Positions 26,284-35,766 of a stretch of 64,000 bases of DNA are shown in pieces. The notes below the pieces were generated by a model. It searched no databases and was not told where the DNA came from. It worked only from the letters and a program-made list of their open reading frames with translations. The translations under genes were made by a program, and so were the position numbers. Every line of letters begins with the position of its first letter. The stretch's first letter is position 1. The stretch comes from Deminuibacter soli (lineage in GTDB: Bacteria > Bacteroidota > Bacteroidia > Chitinophagales > Chitinophagaceae): contig NZ_QTJU01000005.1 of NCBI RefSeq assembly GCF_003412455.1, positions 248,001-312,000 on the forward strand, in the 5' to 3' direction.

Positions 26284-27021
26284 ATGTTTAACCAGGTACA
26301 GCCAACTGACATATGGATAGCGGTATTGCTTATTGCAGGCGTTGTGTTCAGCCTATGGAAACGGAAACTTACGCCGGCAGCAGCTTTTACCGGCGCAGCT
26401 ACCGGGGCGGTATTGTACCTGGGTGGCGGACTTACCGGGATATTGCTGATGACCGGCTTTTTTATACTGGGTACAGCCGCCAGCTCCTGGAAAAAGGAAC
26501 AGAAACGCAGCAGCCGCGCTTCAGATGCACACCAAACCACCCGCAACGCAGGCCAGGTGCTGGCCAATGCAGGGGTGGCTGCCGCAATCGCCCTCATCGC
26601 CTGGTGTTTCCCCGGGTACCGGCACCTGGCCGGGATAATGATTGCGGGCTGTTTTGCATCGGCCACAGCAGACACCCTCTCGTCTGAACTGGGCATGGTA
26701 TACGGGCGCAGGTTTTACCATATTCTCCATTTTAAACAGGAAGAAAAAGGACTGGACGGGCTGATCAGCCTGGAAGGCACCCTGCTGGGAACAGCCGGGG
26801 CAGCCATTATCGCTACCGTATATGCCTTGCTGAACAGGTTTGATGCCGCCTGGCTGCTCATTGTACTGGCAGGTACCCTGGGTAACCTGGCCGATTCGGT
26901 GCTCGGTGCCACGCTGGAGCGAAAACTGGTAATAGGAAACGATATGGTAAACACCCTCAATACCCTGACAGGAGCTTTGACAGCAGGCATTGGCTGGTAT
27001 TTAATTTCCGGCAATGTTTGA
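26284..27021 (+). CDS. DUF92 integral membrane protein
   Basis: 245 residues, six or seven TM helices. Contains the DUF92 signatures RKLTPAAAFTGAATGAVLY, ASATADTLSSELG, ISLEGTLLGTAGA and GTLGNLADSVLGATLERK. Plant relatives (VTE6) phosphorylate phytyl phosphate, so a polyprenyl/isoprenoid phosphate kinase role is possible in bacteria but unproved. ATG at 26284 preferred over TTG six bases earlier. The 3' end is 17 bases from the next gene's start. Confidence 0.88.
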   Translation: MFNQVQPTDIWIAVLLIAGVVFSLWKRKLTPAAAFTGAATGAVLYLGGGLTGILLMTGFFILGTAASSWKKEQKRSSRASDAHQTTRNAGQVLANAGVAAAIALIAWCFPGYRHLAGIMIAGCFASATADTLSSELGMVYGRRFYHILHFKQEEKGLDGLISLEGTLLGTAGAAIIATVYALLNRFDAAWLLIVLAGTLGNLADSVLGATLERKLVIGNDMVNTLNTLTGALTAGIGWYLISGNV

Positions 27022-27038
27022 ATTTTGTACCTTTAGGT

Positions 27039-27944
27039 ATGAGCAATGTACAAACCATCGAGGAATTTTACCGCAGTAAAAAGATGTGGCTGCCCGAAAA
27101 TTTGCAATCGCAGATAGGCCATTTCAATGTGTTTAAACTCGATGAGTTCCTGGGCGCCAAACCCAAGCAACAGGTGAGCTACCGGCGCAAGGATTTCTAT
27201 AAAATCACGCTCATTATTGGCCGCAACCGGTACCATTATGCCGATAAAAGCATTGAAATTGAAAACAATGCATTGCTATTCGGCAACCCGCTGGTGCCGT
27301 ATGACTGGGAGCCGCTGGATGAAAACCAGAGCGGCTATTTCTGCATTTTCACCGAAGCATTCATGAACCACAACAGCAGCATCAAGCTGCGGGATTTCCC
27401 CGTGTTCAAACCTGGGCACCGCTCTGTATTCAAGCTGCTGCCCGAACAGCTGGAACAGGCAACCCAGGTGTTTAAACGCATGCAGACAGAGATCGATTCC
27501 GACTATGCCTATAAATACGACCTGTTGCGCAACTATGTATTTGAGCTGATACACCAGGCCATTAAGCTGGAGCCTGCACAAACCATGTTTCAGCATACCA
27601 GCGCTGCCACGCGCATTTCTTCCCTGTTCACTGAACTGCTCGAACGGCAGTTCCCCATTGAATCGCCCATGCAACAGATCGGCGTGCGTACTGCCACTGA
27701 TTTTTCGCGGCACCTGGCCGTGCATGTAAACCACCTGAACCGTGCCTTGAAAGAAGTGACCGGCAAAACCACCTCTGAACTCATTGCCGACCGCCTGGTG
27801 CAGGAAGCCAAAGCCTTATTGAAATATACAGACTGGAACATCGGCGAAATAAGCTATTGCCTGGGCTTTGAAGACACCTCGCATTTCCACAACTTCTTCA
27901 AGAAAAGAACCCAGCAAACACCCCGGCACTTCAGAAATGTTTGA
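27039..27944 (+). CDS. AraC-family transcriptional regulator
   Basis: 301 residues from ATG 27039. The N-terminal 190 residues form a cupin-like ligand domain (ITLIIGRNRYHYADKSIEIENNALLFGNPLVPYDWEP); the C-terminal double helix-turn-helix has DFSRHLAVHVNHLNRALKEVTGKTTSELI and WNIGEISYCLGFEDTSHFHNFFKKRTQQTPRHFR. Probably controls the SDR gene 81 bases downstream on the same strand. The putative -7 element TACCTTTA lies only three bases before the ATG, suggesting a very short or absent leader. Confidence 0.9.
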   Translation: MSNVQTIEEFYRSKKMWLPENLQSQIGHFNVFKLDEFLGAKPKQQVSYRRKDFYKITLIIGRNRYHYADKSIEIENNALLFGNPLVPYDWEPLDENQSGYFCIFTEAFMNHNSSIKLRDFPVFKPGHRSVFKLLPEQLEQATQVFKRMQTEIDSDYAYKYDLLRNYVFELIHQAIKLEPAQTMFQHTSAATRISSLFTELLERQFPIESPMQQIGVRTATDFSRHLAVHVNHLNRALKEVTGKTTSELIADRLVQEAKALLKYTDWNIGEISYCLGFEDTSHFHNFFKKRTQQTPRHFRNV

Positions 27945-28025
27945 TTTTTACAACCATTGGTTTGAATATCATAATAGTGCCCGGCTATAGCAGGCATAGC
28001 TTTGTTATTGCAAAAAACAAACAGT

Positions 28026-28865
28026 ATGAGCAACAACAAAGTCTGGTACATCACAGGCGCCTCCAAAGGCTTCGGTCTTGAGCTGGTGCAACAGCTGCTG
28101 GCTGCCGGTAACCGTGTAGCCGCCACTTCACGCGACGTGGAAACGCTGAAAAGCAGCGTTACTGCCAATACCGCACAATTTTTACCGCTGGCCGTAAACC
28201 TTTCTTCTGCAGAAAGCATCGGGCAATCCATACAGCAAACGGTGGCGCATTTCGGCCGTATTGATGTAGTGGTAAACAATGCTGGATACGGCTTACTGGG
28301 CACACCCGAAGAGCTGCACATGGACGAAATACGCCGCAATTTCGAGGTAAACGTGTTTGGCACCATCCAGGTAGTAAAAGCAGCCTTGCCTTACCTGCGC
28401 ACACAGGGCAGCGGGCATATCCTCAATTTCTCTTCCATCGCCGGTTTCCAGGCAGCCTCTGCTACCGCGGTTTATTCTGCCACCAAGTTTGCCGTGGAAG
28501 GTTTTTCAGAATCACTCGCACAGGATGTGAAAGAGTTTGGCATTCATGTTACCATTGTGGCACCGGGCGCTTTCCGCACCAATTTCCTGGCAGGCGATTC
28601 ACTTGCAGTACCGCAAAACAGCAACAGCGATTACAAACTGGTTCGTGAAAGAATACAGCTGTTTCAAAAGAACGATGGCTTGCAAAACGGGGATCCGCAT
28701 AAAGGTGTGGCAGCCATATTGAAAGCCGCAGCTGCAGCGCAGCCGCCCCTGCGTCTTTTCCTGGGTGCAGATGCTTACCAGCGTGCAGGTGCAAAAATTG
28801 CAGCCGTACAAACCGATATGTACACCTGGAAAGCAGTAGCCACCGCAACTGCCGTTGAACAATGA
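28026..28865 (+). CDS. SDR-family oxidoreductase
   Basis: 279 residues from ATG 28026. Classical SDR: cofactor motif TGASKGFG (10-17), NNAG (84-87), catalytic Ser in FSSIAG (about 136) and Tyr150-x3-Lys154 in VYSATKFAVEGF. All catalytic residues are present, in contrast to the SDR at 20819. Substrate unknown; this subgroup is often labelled oxidoreductase of carbonyl compounds. Likely a target of the AraC regulator just upstream. A TAGCTTTG -7-like box sits at 27997-28004. Confidence 0.92.
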   Translation: MSNNKVWYITGASKGFGLELVQQLLAAGNRVAATSRDVETLKSSVTANTAQFLPLAVNLSSAESIGQSIQQTVAHFGRIDVVVNNAGYGLLGTPEELHMDEIRRNFEVNVFGTIQVVKAALPYLRTQGSGHILNFSSIAGFQAASATAVYSATKFAVEGFSESLAQDVKEFGIHVTIVAPGAFRTNFLAGDSLAVPQNSNSDYKLVRERIQLFQKNDGLQNGDPHKGVAAILKAAAAAQPPLRLFLGADAYQRAGAKIAAVQTDMYTWKAVATATAVEQ

Positions 28866-28921
28866 CTGTTTTTACCCATGTGTGAACCGGCTGCAGGCAT
28901 TTGAGCATTATCTTCGCATAC

Positions 28922-29611
28922 ATGCACAAATTAGTGGCAACAGCTGTTTTCAGCACTACGTTTTTTCTTGCCTGCCAACCAACTGCCGGTACGCTGCAAA
29001 CCAACAGCAGCAGGCAATGGCAGCAGGTAAACCCCAACAGCAGGGCATTACTCACCGGCAACTCACAGGTTACCGGTGCCCCTGCCGGCAGTGTTCATTT
29101 AAACGGAGACGCTTTTTTTACAACCCGCGACACCGGCTTAACCATTCATACACGCAGCCTTACTATTCAGCTGCACCAGGCAGCAGCACGTATTAATTCG
29201 TTTAACAAAGAGAATGGCGCTACCGTAGAAGTATTGAGCGGAACAGCTACTGTACAGAAAAACTACCGGTCTGCTTTTGACACCCTGCCCGAGACATTAC
29301 ACGCAGGTGAAATGATTTTGTTTAACCGCGAAGTTGACCTGATGGAAAAGGAAACCACCGATACCACGGCGTTGCGCGAGAACATGGAAAACAGGCTTGT
29401 ACTGGACCAGCTCACCGCGGCTGCGGCTGTAAAAAAAATCAATGACTGGTTTAGTGTAAACCTGGTTACCACAGGTGACTGGACAAATACAATAAAGGCC
29501 AGCAACATCTTTCGAAATGCAGACCTGAAAACAGTGCTCGACTGGCTGGCGCTGACGTACAAAGCAAGTTACCGTCAGCAGGCAGACGGCACGATTCTTC
29601 TCACTAAATAA
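28922..29611 (+). CDS. Orphan FecR-like periplasmic protein
   Basis: 229 residues from ATG 28922. Signal peptide with a cysteine at residue 18 (FFLACQP) that could be lipidated. The middle (about 60-150: GSVHLNGDAFFTT, VEVLSGTATV, TLHAGEMILFNRE) resembles the FecR beta domain, and the end (about 160-229: NDWFSVNLVTTG, FRNADLKTVLDWLALTYKASYRQQADGTILLTK) a DUF4974/STN-type domain. Usual Bacteroidota FecR anti-sigma factors have an N-terminal cytoplasmic part and a TM helix; both are absent and there is no ECF sigma or TonB receptor beside it. It may be a stand-alone periplasmic modulator. Confidence 0.75.
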   Translation: MHKLVATAVFSTTFFLACQPTAGTLQTNSSRQWQQVNPNSRALLTGNSQVTGAPAGSVHLNGDAFFTTRDTGLTIHTRSLTIQLHQAAARINSFNKENGATVEVLSGTATVQKNYRSAFDTLPETLHAGEMILFNREVDLMEKETTDTTALRENMENRLVLDQLTAAAAVKKINDWFSVNLVTTGDWTNTIKASNIFRNADLKTVLDWLALTYKASYRQQADGTILLTK

Positions 29612-29626
29612 ACCTTGTACAAAAAA

Positions 29627-29656
29627 GGCGTGGACCCTGCAATGCAAGTCCACGCC
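29627..29656. terminator. Bidirectional terminator between fecR-like and copZ-like genes
   Basis: Arms GGCGTGGAC and GTCCACGCC around a 12-base loop; TTTATT follows on the plus strand and six Ts follow on the minus strand. Serves both convergent transcripts. Confidence 0.85.
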
Positions 29657-29673
29657 TTTATTATCGGTACTGC

Positions 29674-29883
29674 TTAAATAGCCTCCGCTTTAAACCCGGC
29701 CTCATTAACTACTGCAATAATTTCTTCTTTTGATAAGGCACTGGTCGTAACAGTGAGTATTTTATCTTTCTGCTGTGTGGCTACCTCCCAGTTTTGTTCG
29801 CCTGCCGCTTTATTTAAGAACGGGGTTACCCTGGCTACACAGCCACCACAATTGATATTTGTTTTGAATTGTACCTGTTGCAT
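29674..29883 (-). CDS. CopZ-like heavy-metal-associated chaperone
   Basis: 69 residues, an HMA ferredoxin-like fold: CxxC metal-binding motif in INCGGCVARV near residue 10-17, with beta-alpha-beta-beta-alpha-beta spacing. Presumed cytoplasmic Cu(I) carrier that hands copper to the ATPase encoded four bases upstream on the same strand. Length is standard for CopZ. Confidence 0.9.
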   Translation of the reverse strand: MQQVQFKTNINCGGCVARVTPFLNKAAGEQNWEVATQQKDKILTVTTSALSKEEIIAVVNEAGFKAEAI

Positions 29884-29887
29884 ATGT

Positions 29888-32107
29888 TTAGTTTTTGATT
29901 TGTAAACGAAGACTGTTCAGCAATACACTCACAGAACTCAGCGCCATGGCTGCACCTGCAATCATCGGGTTAAGCATAAAATCCGTGAAAGGAATGAGCA
30001 CGCCTGCTGCAACCGGTATACCCACCACATTGTACACAAAGGCCCAGAACAGGTTTTGATGAATGGTGCGCACCGTAGCAGCAGACAGGCAGATCACCTC
30101 CGGCACGCGGCGCAGATCTGATGAAAGAATAGTAATGTCTGCCACATCCATCGCAATATCACTGCCTTTGCCCATGGCAATACTTACATTTGCCTGTGCC
30201 AGTGCGGCACTATCATTGATGCCATCGCCGGCCATTGCCACCACCCTGCCCTGCTGTTGTAATTCTTTTACGAAAGCAGCTTTCTCTGCGGGCAATACAC
30301 CTGCACGATAGTGTTCAATACCTGTTTCTGCGGCAATAAAAGCAGCTGCTGCTGCATTGTCGCCGGTTAATAAATACGTGGCAATGCCTTGTTGCTGCAA
30401 TGCCTGTACGGCTGCTGCAGCGCCTGCTTTAACAGTATCTGCAATGGCCAGTGCTGCAATAACGGTGGTTGCATCTGCAAAAAAGATAACGGTACGCGCC
30501 TGTTGCAACCAGGTGTGGATTTTTGCCTGCAAGGTTTCCGGCAACGCAAGCTGATGCGCATGCAGCAAGGCTTCATTACCTGCGATATACAATCTGCCGT
30601 TAATAAAGCCTTGCACACCCTGGCCGGTAATGCGCTTAAAGTCTTTCACGGTATAATCCAATGGCCCGGGTAAATGCGCCAGCACAGCAGCTGCCAGCGG
30701 ATGTTCTGAATGCTGCTCCAGCGCCGCCAATATGTGCTGCAGTGTTTCATCACCCTGCAGCCAAAAACTGTCTGTCACCGCAGGCTTACCTTCGGTAATG
30801 GTGCCTGTTTTATCAAGCACCACGGCATTTATGCGTTTGGCGAGTTCAAGACTGCGGGCATTTTTAATCAATATACCATTACCGGCGCCCTTGCCAACCC
30901 CTACCATAATGGCAGCAGGCGTGGCAAGTCCCAATGCACAGGGACAGGCAATCACCAGTACCGTAACCATCGCCATAATGCCCTGCGAAAAACCACTTTC
31001 ACCACCCCATATCCACCAGCACAACAGGGCCAGTAATGCAATACCGATAACCACAGGTACAAACACTGCCGCTATTTTATCGGCAGTTTTCTGCAAAGGC
31101 GCTTTGCTGCCCTGTGCTTGTTCTACCAGCTGAATAATATGCGCCAGCATGGTATCACTGCCTGTTTTCCGGGCCGTAAAACTGAAGCTGCCCTGCTGGT
31201 TTACGGTGCCGGCCAGCACCCGGGAACCCGCTTCTTTCAACACCGCCATGGGCTCGCCGCTCAGCAGGCTTTCATCTACATAAGAAGTACCGCTTAACAC
31301 TTCGCCATCTACCGGGATTTTTTCGCCGGGTTTTACCAGCAATACATTACCCGGCTGTACAGCTGAGATCGGCACTGCTGTAAATGTACCGTCTGCAGAT
31401 TGCCGTGTTACCTGCCGGGGTTGTAAACCCACCAGTTTTTTGATGGCAGCAGCTGTTTTACCGCGTGCATTTTCTTCCAGCAGCTTACCCGTTAATATAA
31501 AAGCGATGATCACTGCCGAAGCCTCAAAATAAACATGCGCCTGTAAACCGCGCTGCTCCCAGAATGCGGGATACACAGTGTTAAATACGCTGAACAAATA
31601 AGCCACACCGGCCCCCAGTGCAATCAGCGTATCCATATTGGCAGTACGGTGTTTGGCCTGGCTCCATGCCTGCACAAAAAAACGGCGGCCTGACACAAAC
31701 ACAACAGGTGTAGCCAGCGCCCACATGATGTAATTGCCCAAAGGCATGTGCATGAAAAACATGCTGATCACTACCAGCGGCATACTGAATAACACCGCGG
31801 TGATCACTGCACGTTTCAGTTGTTTGTTATACTGCTGCTGAATTATATTCAGTTGTTCTTTATTATCTGCAGTAGTATCGGTAAGCATATCGTACCCGAT
31901 ACTTTGCAATGCCTGTTTAAACTGTGCGGGATTGGCCTGTGCAGGATGGTATTGCACCGTAGCCGTGGCATTGGCGAAATTAACGCCTGCCGTATCAACA
32001 CCCGGCAAACTTTGCAGCATGCGCTCTGTGCTTGCGGCACAGGCGGCGCAGGATAAATGCAGTACCGGGAAAGTTTGTGTAACAGTGGCGGATGAAAGGT
32101 TGGCCAT
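29888..32107 (-). CDS. copA: Copper-exporting P1B-type ATPase
   Basis: 739 residues from ATG 32107. One N-terminal HMA domain with CAAC (20-23), eight TM helices, actuator SGEP (283-286), the Cu(I) site CPC (388-390) in helix 6, phosphorylated Asp432 in DKTGTIT and hinge [13 protein letters not shown]. It is typical CopA (CPC rather than the zinc/cadmium types' motif alone does not decide, but the HMA type and context favour Cu+). Forms a unit with the CopZ-like protein downstream and the HMA-AraC regulator upstream; a pair of direct repeats precedes it. Confidence 0.93.
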   Translation of the reverse strand: MANLSSATVTQTFPVLHLSCAACAASTERMLQSLPGVDTAGVNFANATATVQYHPAQANPAQFKQALQSIGYDMLTDTTADNKEQLNIIQQQYNKQLKRAVITAVLFSMPLVVISMFFMHMPLGNYIMWALATPVVFVSGRRFFVQAWSQAKHRTANMDTLIALGAGVAYLFSVFNTVYPAFWEQRGLQAHVYFEASAVIIAFILTGKLLEENARGKTAAAIKKLVGLQPRQVTRQSADGTFTAVPISAVQPGNVLLVKPGEKIPVDGEVLSGTSYVDESLLSGEPMAVLKEAGSRVLAGTVNQQGSFSFTARKTGSDTMLAHIIQLVEQAQGSKAPLQKTADKIAAVFVPVVIGIALLALLCWWIWGGESGFSQGIMAMVTVLVIACPCALGLATPAAIMVGVGKGAGNGILIKNARSLELAKRINAVVLDKTGTITEGKPAVTDSFWLQGDETLQHILAALEQHSEHPLAAAVLAHLPGPLDYTVKDFKRITGQGVQGFINGRLYIAGNEALLHAHQLALPETLQAKIHTWLQQARTVIFFADATTVIAALAIADTVKAGAAAAVQALQQQGIATYLLTGDNAAAAAFIAAETGIEHYRAGVLPAEKAAFVKELQQQGRVVAMAGDGINDSAALAQANVSIAMGKGSDIAMDVADITILSSDLRRVPEVICLSAATVRTIHQNLFWAFVYNVVGIPVAAGVLIPFTDFMLNPMIAGAAMALSSVSVLLNSLRLQIKN

Positions 32108-32151
32108 ATTGCTGTTTTTGTACAGCAAATGTGCACCGCATTTTAAGAGAA

Positions 32152-32186
32152 CCTTTGCACAATTGATGGTAAGCCTTGCACAATTT
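32152..32186 (-). promoter_or_regulatory. Direct-repeat operator candidate upstream of copA
   Basis: Two copies of a 12-13 base word, CCTTTGCACAATT (32152-32164) and CCTTGCACAATTT (32174-32186), in the same orientation with starts 22 bases apart, i.e. about two helical turns. AraC-type proteins typically bind such direct repeats. The second copy overlaps the stop of the HMA-AraC gene, so the site lies 45-80 bases upstream of copA's start on its strand. Not matched to any known consensus. Confidence 0.55.
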
Positions 32187-32742
32187 ACAGCTTATCCAAT
32201 GGCTTGCGGTGCCCTTTCAGGGCTTTGAATGCCGAGGGTGTAAAACCGGTAATTTCCTTGAACTGACGGCTGAGGTGTGCAGCACTGCTGTAGCCGGTTT
32301 GGTAAGCAATATTGGTAATGGAATCCTCATCATACGCAAGCAGTTCCTTTACCCGTTCTATTTTCTGGCGGATATAGAATTTCTCCAGCGTAATGCCCTC
32401 CACTTCTGAAAACAGGTTGCTGAGATAATTATAATCGTTGTGAATGGATTCGGTAATCAGGTCAGACAGGTGTTTGTCGCCCGGCATATCAGAATGATGC
32501 ACGTGTTGGATGATCACATTTTTCATGCGCTCTATCAGCCGGCTTTTCTTATCATCCATTAATGCAAAACCAATGGCCTGCAGGTCTGCATCCAGCTTTT
32601 GCAGTACGGCCTTTTCAGGTTTGCCTGCCACTTCCACTTCGCCCAGCTGTATAGACTGCACCTGCAAACCTTCGTCTGCCAGCAGTTTTTCCACTGCCAT
32701 TATGCAACGGTTGCATACCATATTCCTGATGTAGAGTTTCAT
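32185..32742 (-). CDS. HMA-AraC fusion transcriptional regulator (copper-responsive?)
   Basis: 185 residues. N-terminal part (about 1-65) is HMA-like with metal motif MVCNRC (Cys10, Cys13), then a linker and a C-terminal AraC double helix-turn-helix (about 85-180: [64 protein letters not shown]). A metal-binding domain fused to AraC output right upstream of copA strongly suggests a metal sensor for the cop genes. It is compact (no cupin or other ligand domain). Similar proteins are known to me from Bacteroidota, but the family name is not certain. Confidence 0.85.
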   Translation of the reverse strand: MKLYIRNMVCNRCIMAVEKLLADEGLQVQSIQLGEVEVAGKPEKAVLQKLDADLQAIGFALMDDKKSRLIERMKNVIIQHVHHSDMPGDKHLSDLITESIHNDYNYLSNLFSEVEGITLEKFYIRQKIERVKELLAYDEDSITNIAYQTGYSSAAHLSRQFKEITGFTPSAFKALKGHRKPLDKL

Positions 32743-32792
32743 CCGGCAAAAATAAGCAGGGTTAATTGTTTTATTGCTTCATTGTTTTATTC

Positions 32793-33443
32793 TTACAGCA
32801 CCAGCAGGTTTTCACATACGAGTGAGCTGAATACGGTTTTTGTTTTTCCATTCAGTACCACTTCCATAGAAGCGTCAAAAACCTGCACCTGTTTTATTTC
32901 AATAGCAGTACCCAGGGCCAGCTGCAGGGAATTTAAAAAGGTAAGAAAACTCGGCTCGTGGTTAAGCACACCGGCCAGTTTGTATTTTTTACCGGGCGTA
33001 CCGTTGCTCAGCGGGAAGGCATTCATTACCGGCAGCTTGCCGCTGGCATCAGGAATAGGTTCGCCATGCGGATCAAACCGCGGGAAGCCCAGCATTTCAT
33101 CTACCCGGTTAAAGAAACGTTCGCTTTGAATGTGTTCTACCTGTTCGGCAATATCATGCACTTCCTCCCAACCCAACCCCATTACCTGTGTCAGGAACAA
33201 TTCCGTTAAACGGTGTTTGCGTAAAATATGCAGGGCTGCTTTTTTACCCCGTTCCGTAAGCTCAATGGCCTTGTACTTTTCGTACCGTACCAGCTTTTTT
33301 TCTGCCAGTTTGTTTACCATGCTGGTTACTGTAGGCATTTTAATATCCAGCAGCCCGGCAATGCTTTTCACTGAAACAGGCTCCTGGCCCATAGACAGGC
33401 GGTAGAGTGCTTTCAGGTAGTTTTCTTCTGTTAACGTGATCAT
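32793..33443 (-). CDS. DtxR/MntR-family metal-dependent repressor
   Basis: 216 residues. N-terminal winged helix (1-60: ENYLKALYRLSMGQEPVSVKSIAGLLDIKMPTVTSMVNKLAEKKLVRYEKY), dimerisation and metal-binding region (HRLTELFLTQVMGLGWEEVHDIAEQVEHIQSERFFNRVDEMLG) and a C-terminal FeoA-like SH3 domain (about 140-216). Senses Mn2+ or Fe2+. Divergent from the TonB receptor at 33544, whose promoter carries a matching palindrome, so it very likely represses that receptor when metal is plentiful. Mn and Fe cannot be told apart here. Confidence 0.93.
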   Translation of the reverse strand: MITLTEENYLKALYRLSMGQEPVSVKSIAGLLDIKMPTVTSMVNKLAEKKLVRYEKYKAIELTERGKKAALHILRKHRLTELFLTQVMGLGWEEVHDIAEQVEHIQSERFFNRVDEMLGFPRFDPHGEPIPDASGKLPVMNAFPLSNGTPGKKYKLAGVLNHEPSFLTFLNSLQLALGTAIEIKQVQVFDASMEVVLNGKTKTVFSSLVCENLLVL

Positions 33444-33494
33444 TCACCTAAAATTAGCCGATTTGGTGTAAAAAGCAACCTTTCATCAAATTCA

Positions 33495-33525
33495 TTTGTT
33501 AGACTAATCTAACTTATTACTTTTG
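33495..33525 (+). promoter_or_regulatory. Bacteroidota promoter with DtxR/MntR-type operator
   Basis: -33 element TTTG (33495-33498), exactly 19 bases, -7 element TACTTTTG (33518-33525), fitting TTTG-N19-TANNTTTG. The spacer is filled by the inverted repeat GTTAGACTAATCTAAC (33498-33513), whose 6-bp arms are separated by CTAA. The repeat resembles IdeR/MntR boxes (TTAGGTTAGNCTAA type). ATG of the receptor is 18 bases downstream. Repressor binding would block sigma access directly. Confidence 0.8.
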
Positions 33526-33543
33526 TAAGCAAATACCTGCTGC

Positions 33544-35766
33544 ATGAAATACCTGTTTCTATTTTTCCTGGCCCCGCTGGCCGCAACGGCACAAGACACG
33601 GCTACACGGCGGCTGGACAGCGTTTTCGTTACTACCGGTGCTGCCCGGCGTGCCACCATTGCCGAAACACCGGTTAGCATCAGCGTTATCAGCGGAAGGA
33701 AACTGGACCGTACACTGGATGCCAATATTATTGACGTACTGGCCAAACAGGTGCCCGGTGTGGCAGCCGTAAAAACAGGGCCCAATATATCCAAGCCTTT
33801 TATCCGTGGCCTTGGGTACAACCGCGTGCTTACCCTGTATGACGGCATTAAACAGGAAGGCCAGCAATGGGGCGATGAACATGGCATTGAGCTGGACCCC
33901 TACCAGGTGCAGAAGGTGGAACTGGTAAAAGGCCCGGCCAGCCTGTTATACGGTTCAGATGCACTGGCAGGTGTGGTAAGTTTCTTTTCATTTGTACCCA
34001 TTGAAAAAGACGGTAAGCTGCATGGCCGTGCAGGAACAGAATACCAAAGCAACAATGGCCTGCTGGGCAACAGTATACGGCTGCACAGCAGCAATGAACA
34101 CTGGCGGTGGACGGCAAGTGCTGCACAACGACTGGCTAAAAACTACCGCAATGCAACAGACGGCCGCGTATACCTTACCGGTTTTAACGAACGGCATGCC
34201 GCAGCCATGGCCGGTTATACAGGCCGCAACGGCAGCATCAGCATCAATGGCACTTTATACGATAATATCCAGGGCATACCCGATGGCAGCCGCGATTCGT
34301 CTACCCGGCAGTTTACCAAACAGGTTGCAGACGGTGCGGCTGATGACATCACCACCCGGCCAGCAGTGAGCAGCAAGGAATTAAGCAGTTACCGCATCAG
34401 CCCGCTGCACCAGCACATACAACACTACCGCATATATACCAATGCGCAGCTGCATACCGGCAACAGTGAATGGAATGCCCTGTTATCGTGGCAGCAAAAC
34501 ACCCGCCGCGAATACAACCACCCGTTACAAACGCAGCAGCCAGGCTTGTTTGTTCAGTTGCAAACCATACAGTCTGCCCTGCGCTGGAGCAGTACCATTT
34601 CTGCTGCACTGGAATTATCCGGCGGCATCAATGGCATGTACCAGCAAAACCAAAACCGCAGCGGTACCGATTTCCCCATTCCCGATTATCATTTATACGA
34701 TGCAGGCATATACGGTTTTGCCAAATGGAAAACCGGCCGTTTTACGGTGAGTGCCGGCATACGGCAAGACAAGCGGCTGATGCGAAGCAAGGACTTTTAT
34801 GTGCGGCACGATACGGCCACCGGCTATGACTACCACACATCACCAACCGATACTGCAGGCGCCAGCCTGCAATTTCCTGCATTGCGCAATAGCTTCTCCG
34901 GCACCTCATACAGCCTGGGCTTTACTTACCGCATTAATACCCTGCTTACGCTGAAAGCCAATATAGCCCGCGGTTTCAGGGCACCGAATATTGCGGAGAT
35001 TGCTTCCAATGGTTTAGACCCCGGCGCACACATTGTATACCTTGGCAACCGGCAGGCACAGCCTGAATTTAGCCTGGAAGAAGATCTGGGGTTGCTGGCC
35101 GAAAACGCCTTGCTGCATGCCGGCTTAAGCCTGTTTCACAATTACATCACCAGCTACATTTACCTGTCGCAGGTAAGCGATGCACATGGCGACCCGGTAA
35201 TTATTGTACCCGGCAACAGAACCTACCGTTACGGGCAGGCTGATGCACAGCTTATCGGCCTGGAAGCTTATGTAAGCACAGCGCCTTTCGCAGACCGCAG
35301 CATTACCGTTGGCAACAGTTTTTCGCTTATTTACGGATTTAATAAAGAAAGCAATTTTCAAAAAAAGGGCATATATGGAGAATACCTGCCGCTAATACCG
35401 CCTTTCCAGAATACAGCAATCATCAGCAAGACCTTTTCTCCCGGTCCCAGGTGGCTGCCTGCCGTCACCTGCGGTGCAGAATGGCAGTATACGGGTGCAC
35501 AAAACCGCTTCCTGGCATTAAACAGCACAGAAACAGCCACGGCCGCTTACCAGCTTATCAATATTAATGCAGGCGCCACCATTGCCTATGCCCGCAATAA
35601 AACACTGCAATGCCAGCTGCAGGTAAACAACCTGCTAAATACGGTGTATCAATCCAACCTGAGCAGGCTTAAGTATTTCGAGTACTACAGCAGCTCCCCC
35701 AACGGCCGCTCCGGTATTTATAATATGGGGCTGAATGCGTGTGTGAAAGTGATTGTGGAGTGGTGA
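33544..35766 (+). CDS. TonB-dependent receptor, metal-regulated
   Basis: 740 residues with a short signal peptide (ending TATAQ), no carboxypeptidase-regulatory domain, plug about 40-160 (VLAKQVPGVAAVKTGPNISKPFIRGLGYNRVLTLYDGIKQEGQQWGDEHGIELDPYQVQKVELVKGPASLLYGSDALAGVV) and a 22-strand barrel ending in an aromatic (VIVEW). Resembles heme/metal or siderophore receptors. Under the control of the DtxR/MntR repressor by operator placement, so probably an Mn, Fe or chelate importer across the outer membrane. Its 3' end runs straight into a GTGAGTG heptad array. Confidence 0.88.
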   Translation: MKYLFLFFLAPLAATAQDTATRRLDSVFVTTGAARRATIAETPVSISVISGRKLDRTLDANIIDVLAKQVPGVAAVKTGPNISKPFIRGLGYNRVLTLYDGIKQEGQQWGDEHGIELDPYQVQKVELVKGPASLLYGSDALAGVVSFFSFVPIEKDGKLHGRAGTEYQSNNGLLGNSIRLHSSNEHWRWTASAAQRLAKNYRNATDGRVYLTGFNERHAAAMAGYTGRNGSISINGTLYDNIQGIPDGSRDSSTRQFTKQVADGAADDITTRPAVSSKELSSYRISPLHQHIQHYRIYTNAQLHTGNSEWNALLSWQQNTRREYNHPLQTQQPGLFVQLQTIQSALRWSSTISAALELSGGINGMYQQNQNRSGTDFPIPDYHLYDAGIYGFAKWKTGRFTVSAGIRQDKRLMRSKDFYVRHDTATGYDYHTSPTDTAGASLQFPALRNSFSGTSYSLGFTYRINTLLTLKANIARGFRAPNIAEIASNGLDPGAHIVYLGNRQAQPEFSLEEDLGLLAENALLHAGLSLFHNYITSYIYLSQVSDAHGDPVIIVPGNRTYRYGQADAQLIGLEAYVSTAPFADRSITVGNSFSLIYGFNKESNFQKKGIYGEYLPLIPPFQNTAIISKTFSPGPRWLPAVTCGAEWQYTGAQNRFLALNSTETATAAYQLININAGATIAYARNKTLQCQLQVNNLLNTVYQSNLSRLKYFEYYSSSPNGRSGIYNMGLNACVKVIVEW

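Noticed and set aside
28549-29061. 170-codon minus-strand frame across the SDR/FecR boundary
   Set aside because: Overlaps the catalytic region of a clear SDR and the start of the FecR-like gene; cysteine/histidine-rich translation typical of a shadow frame.
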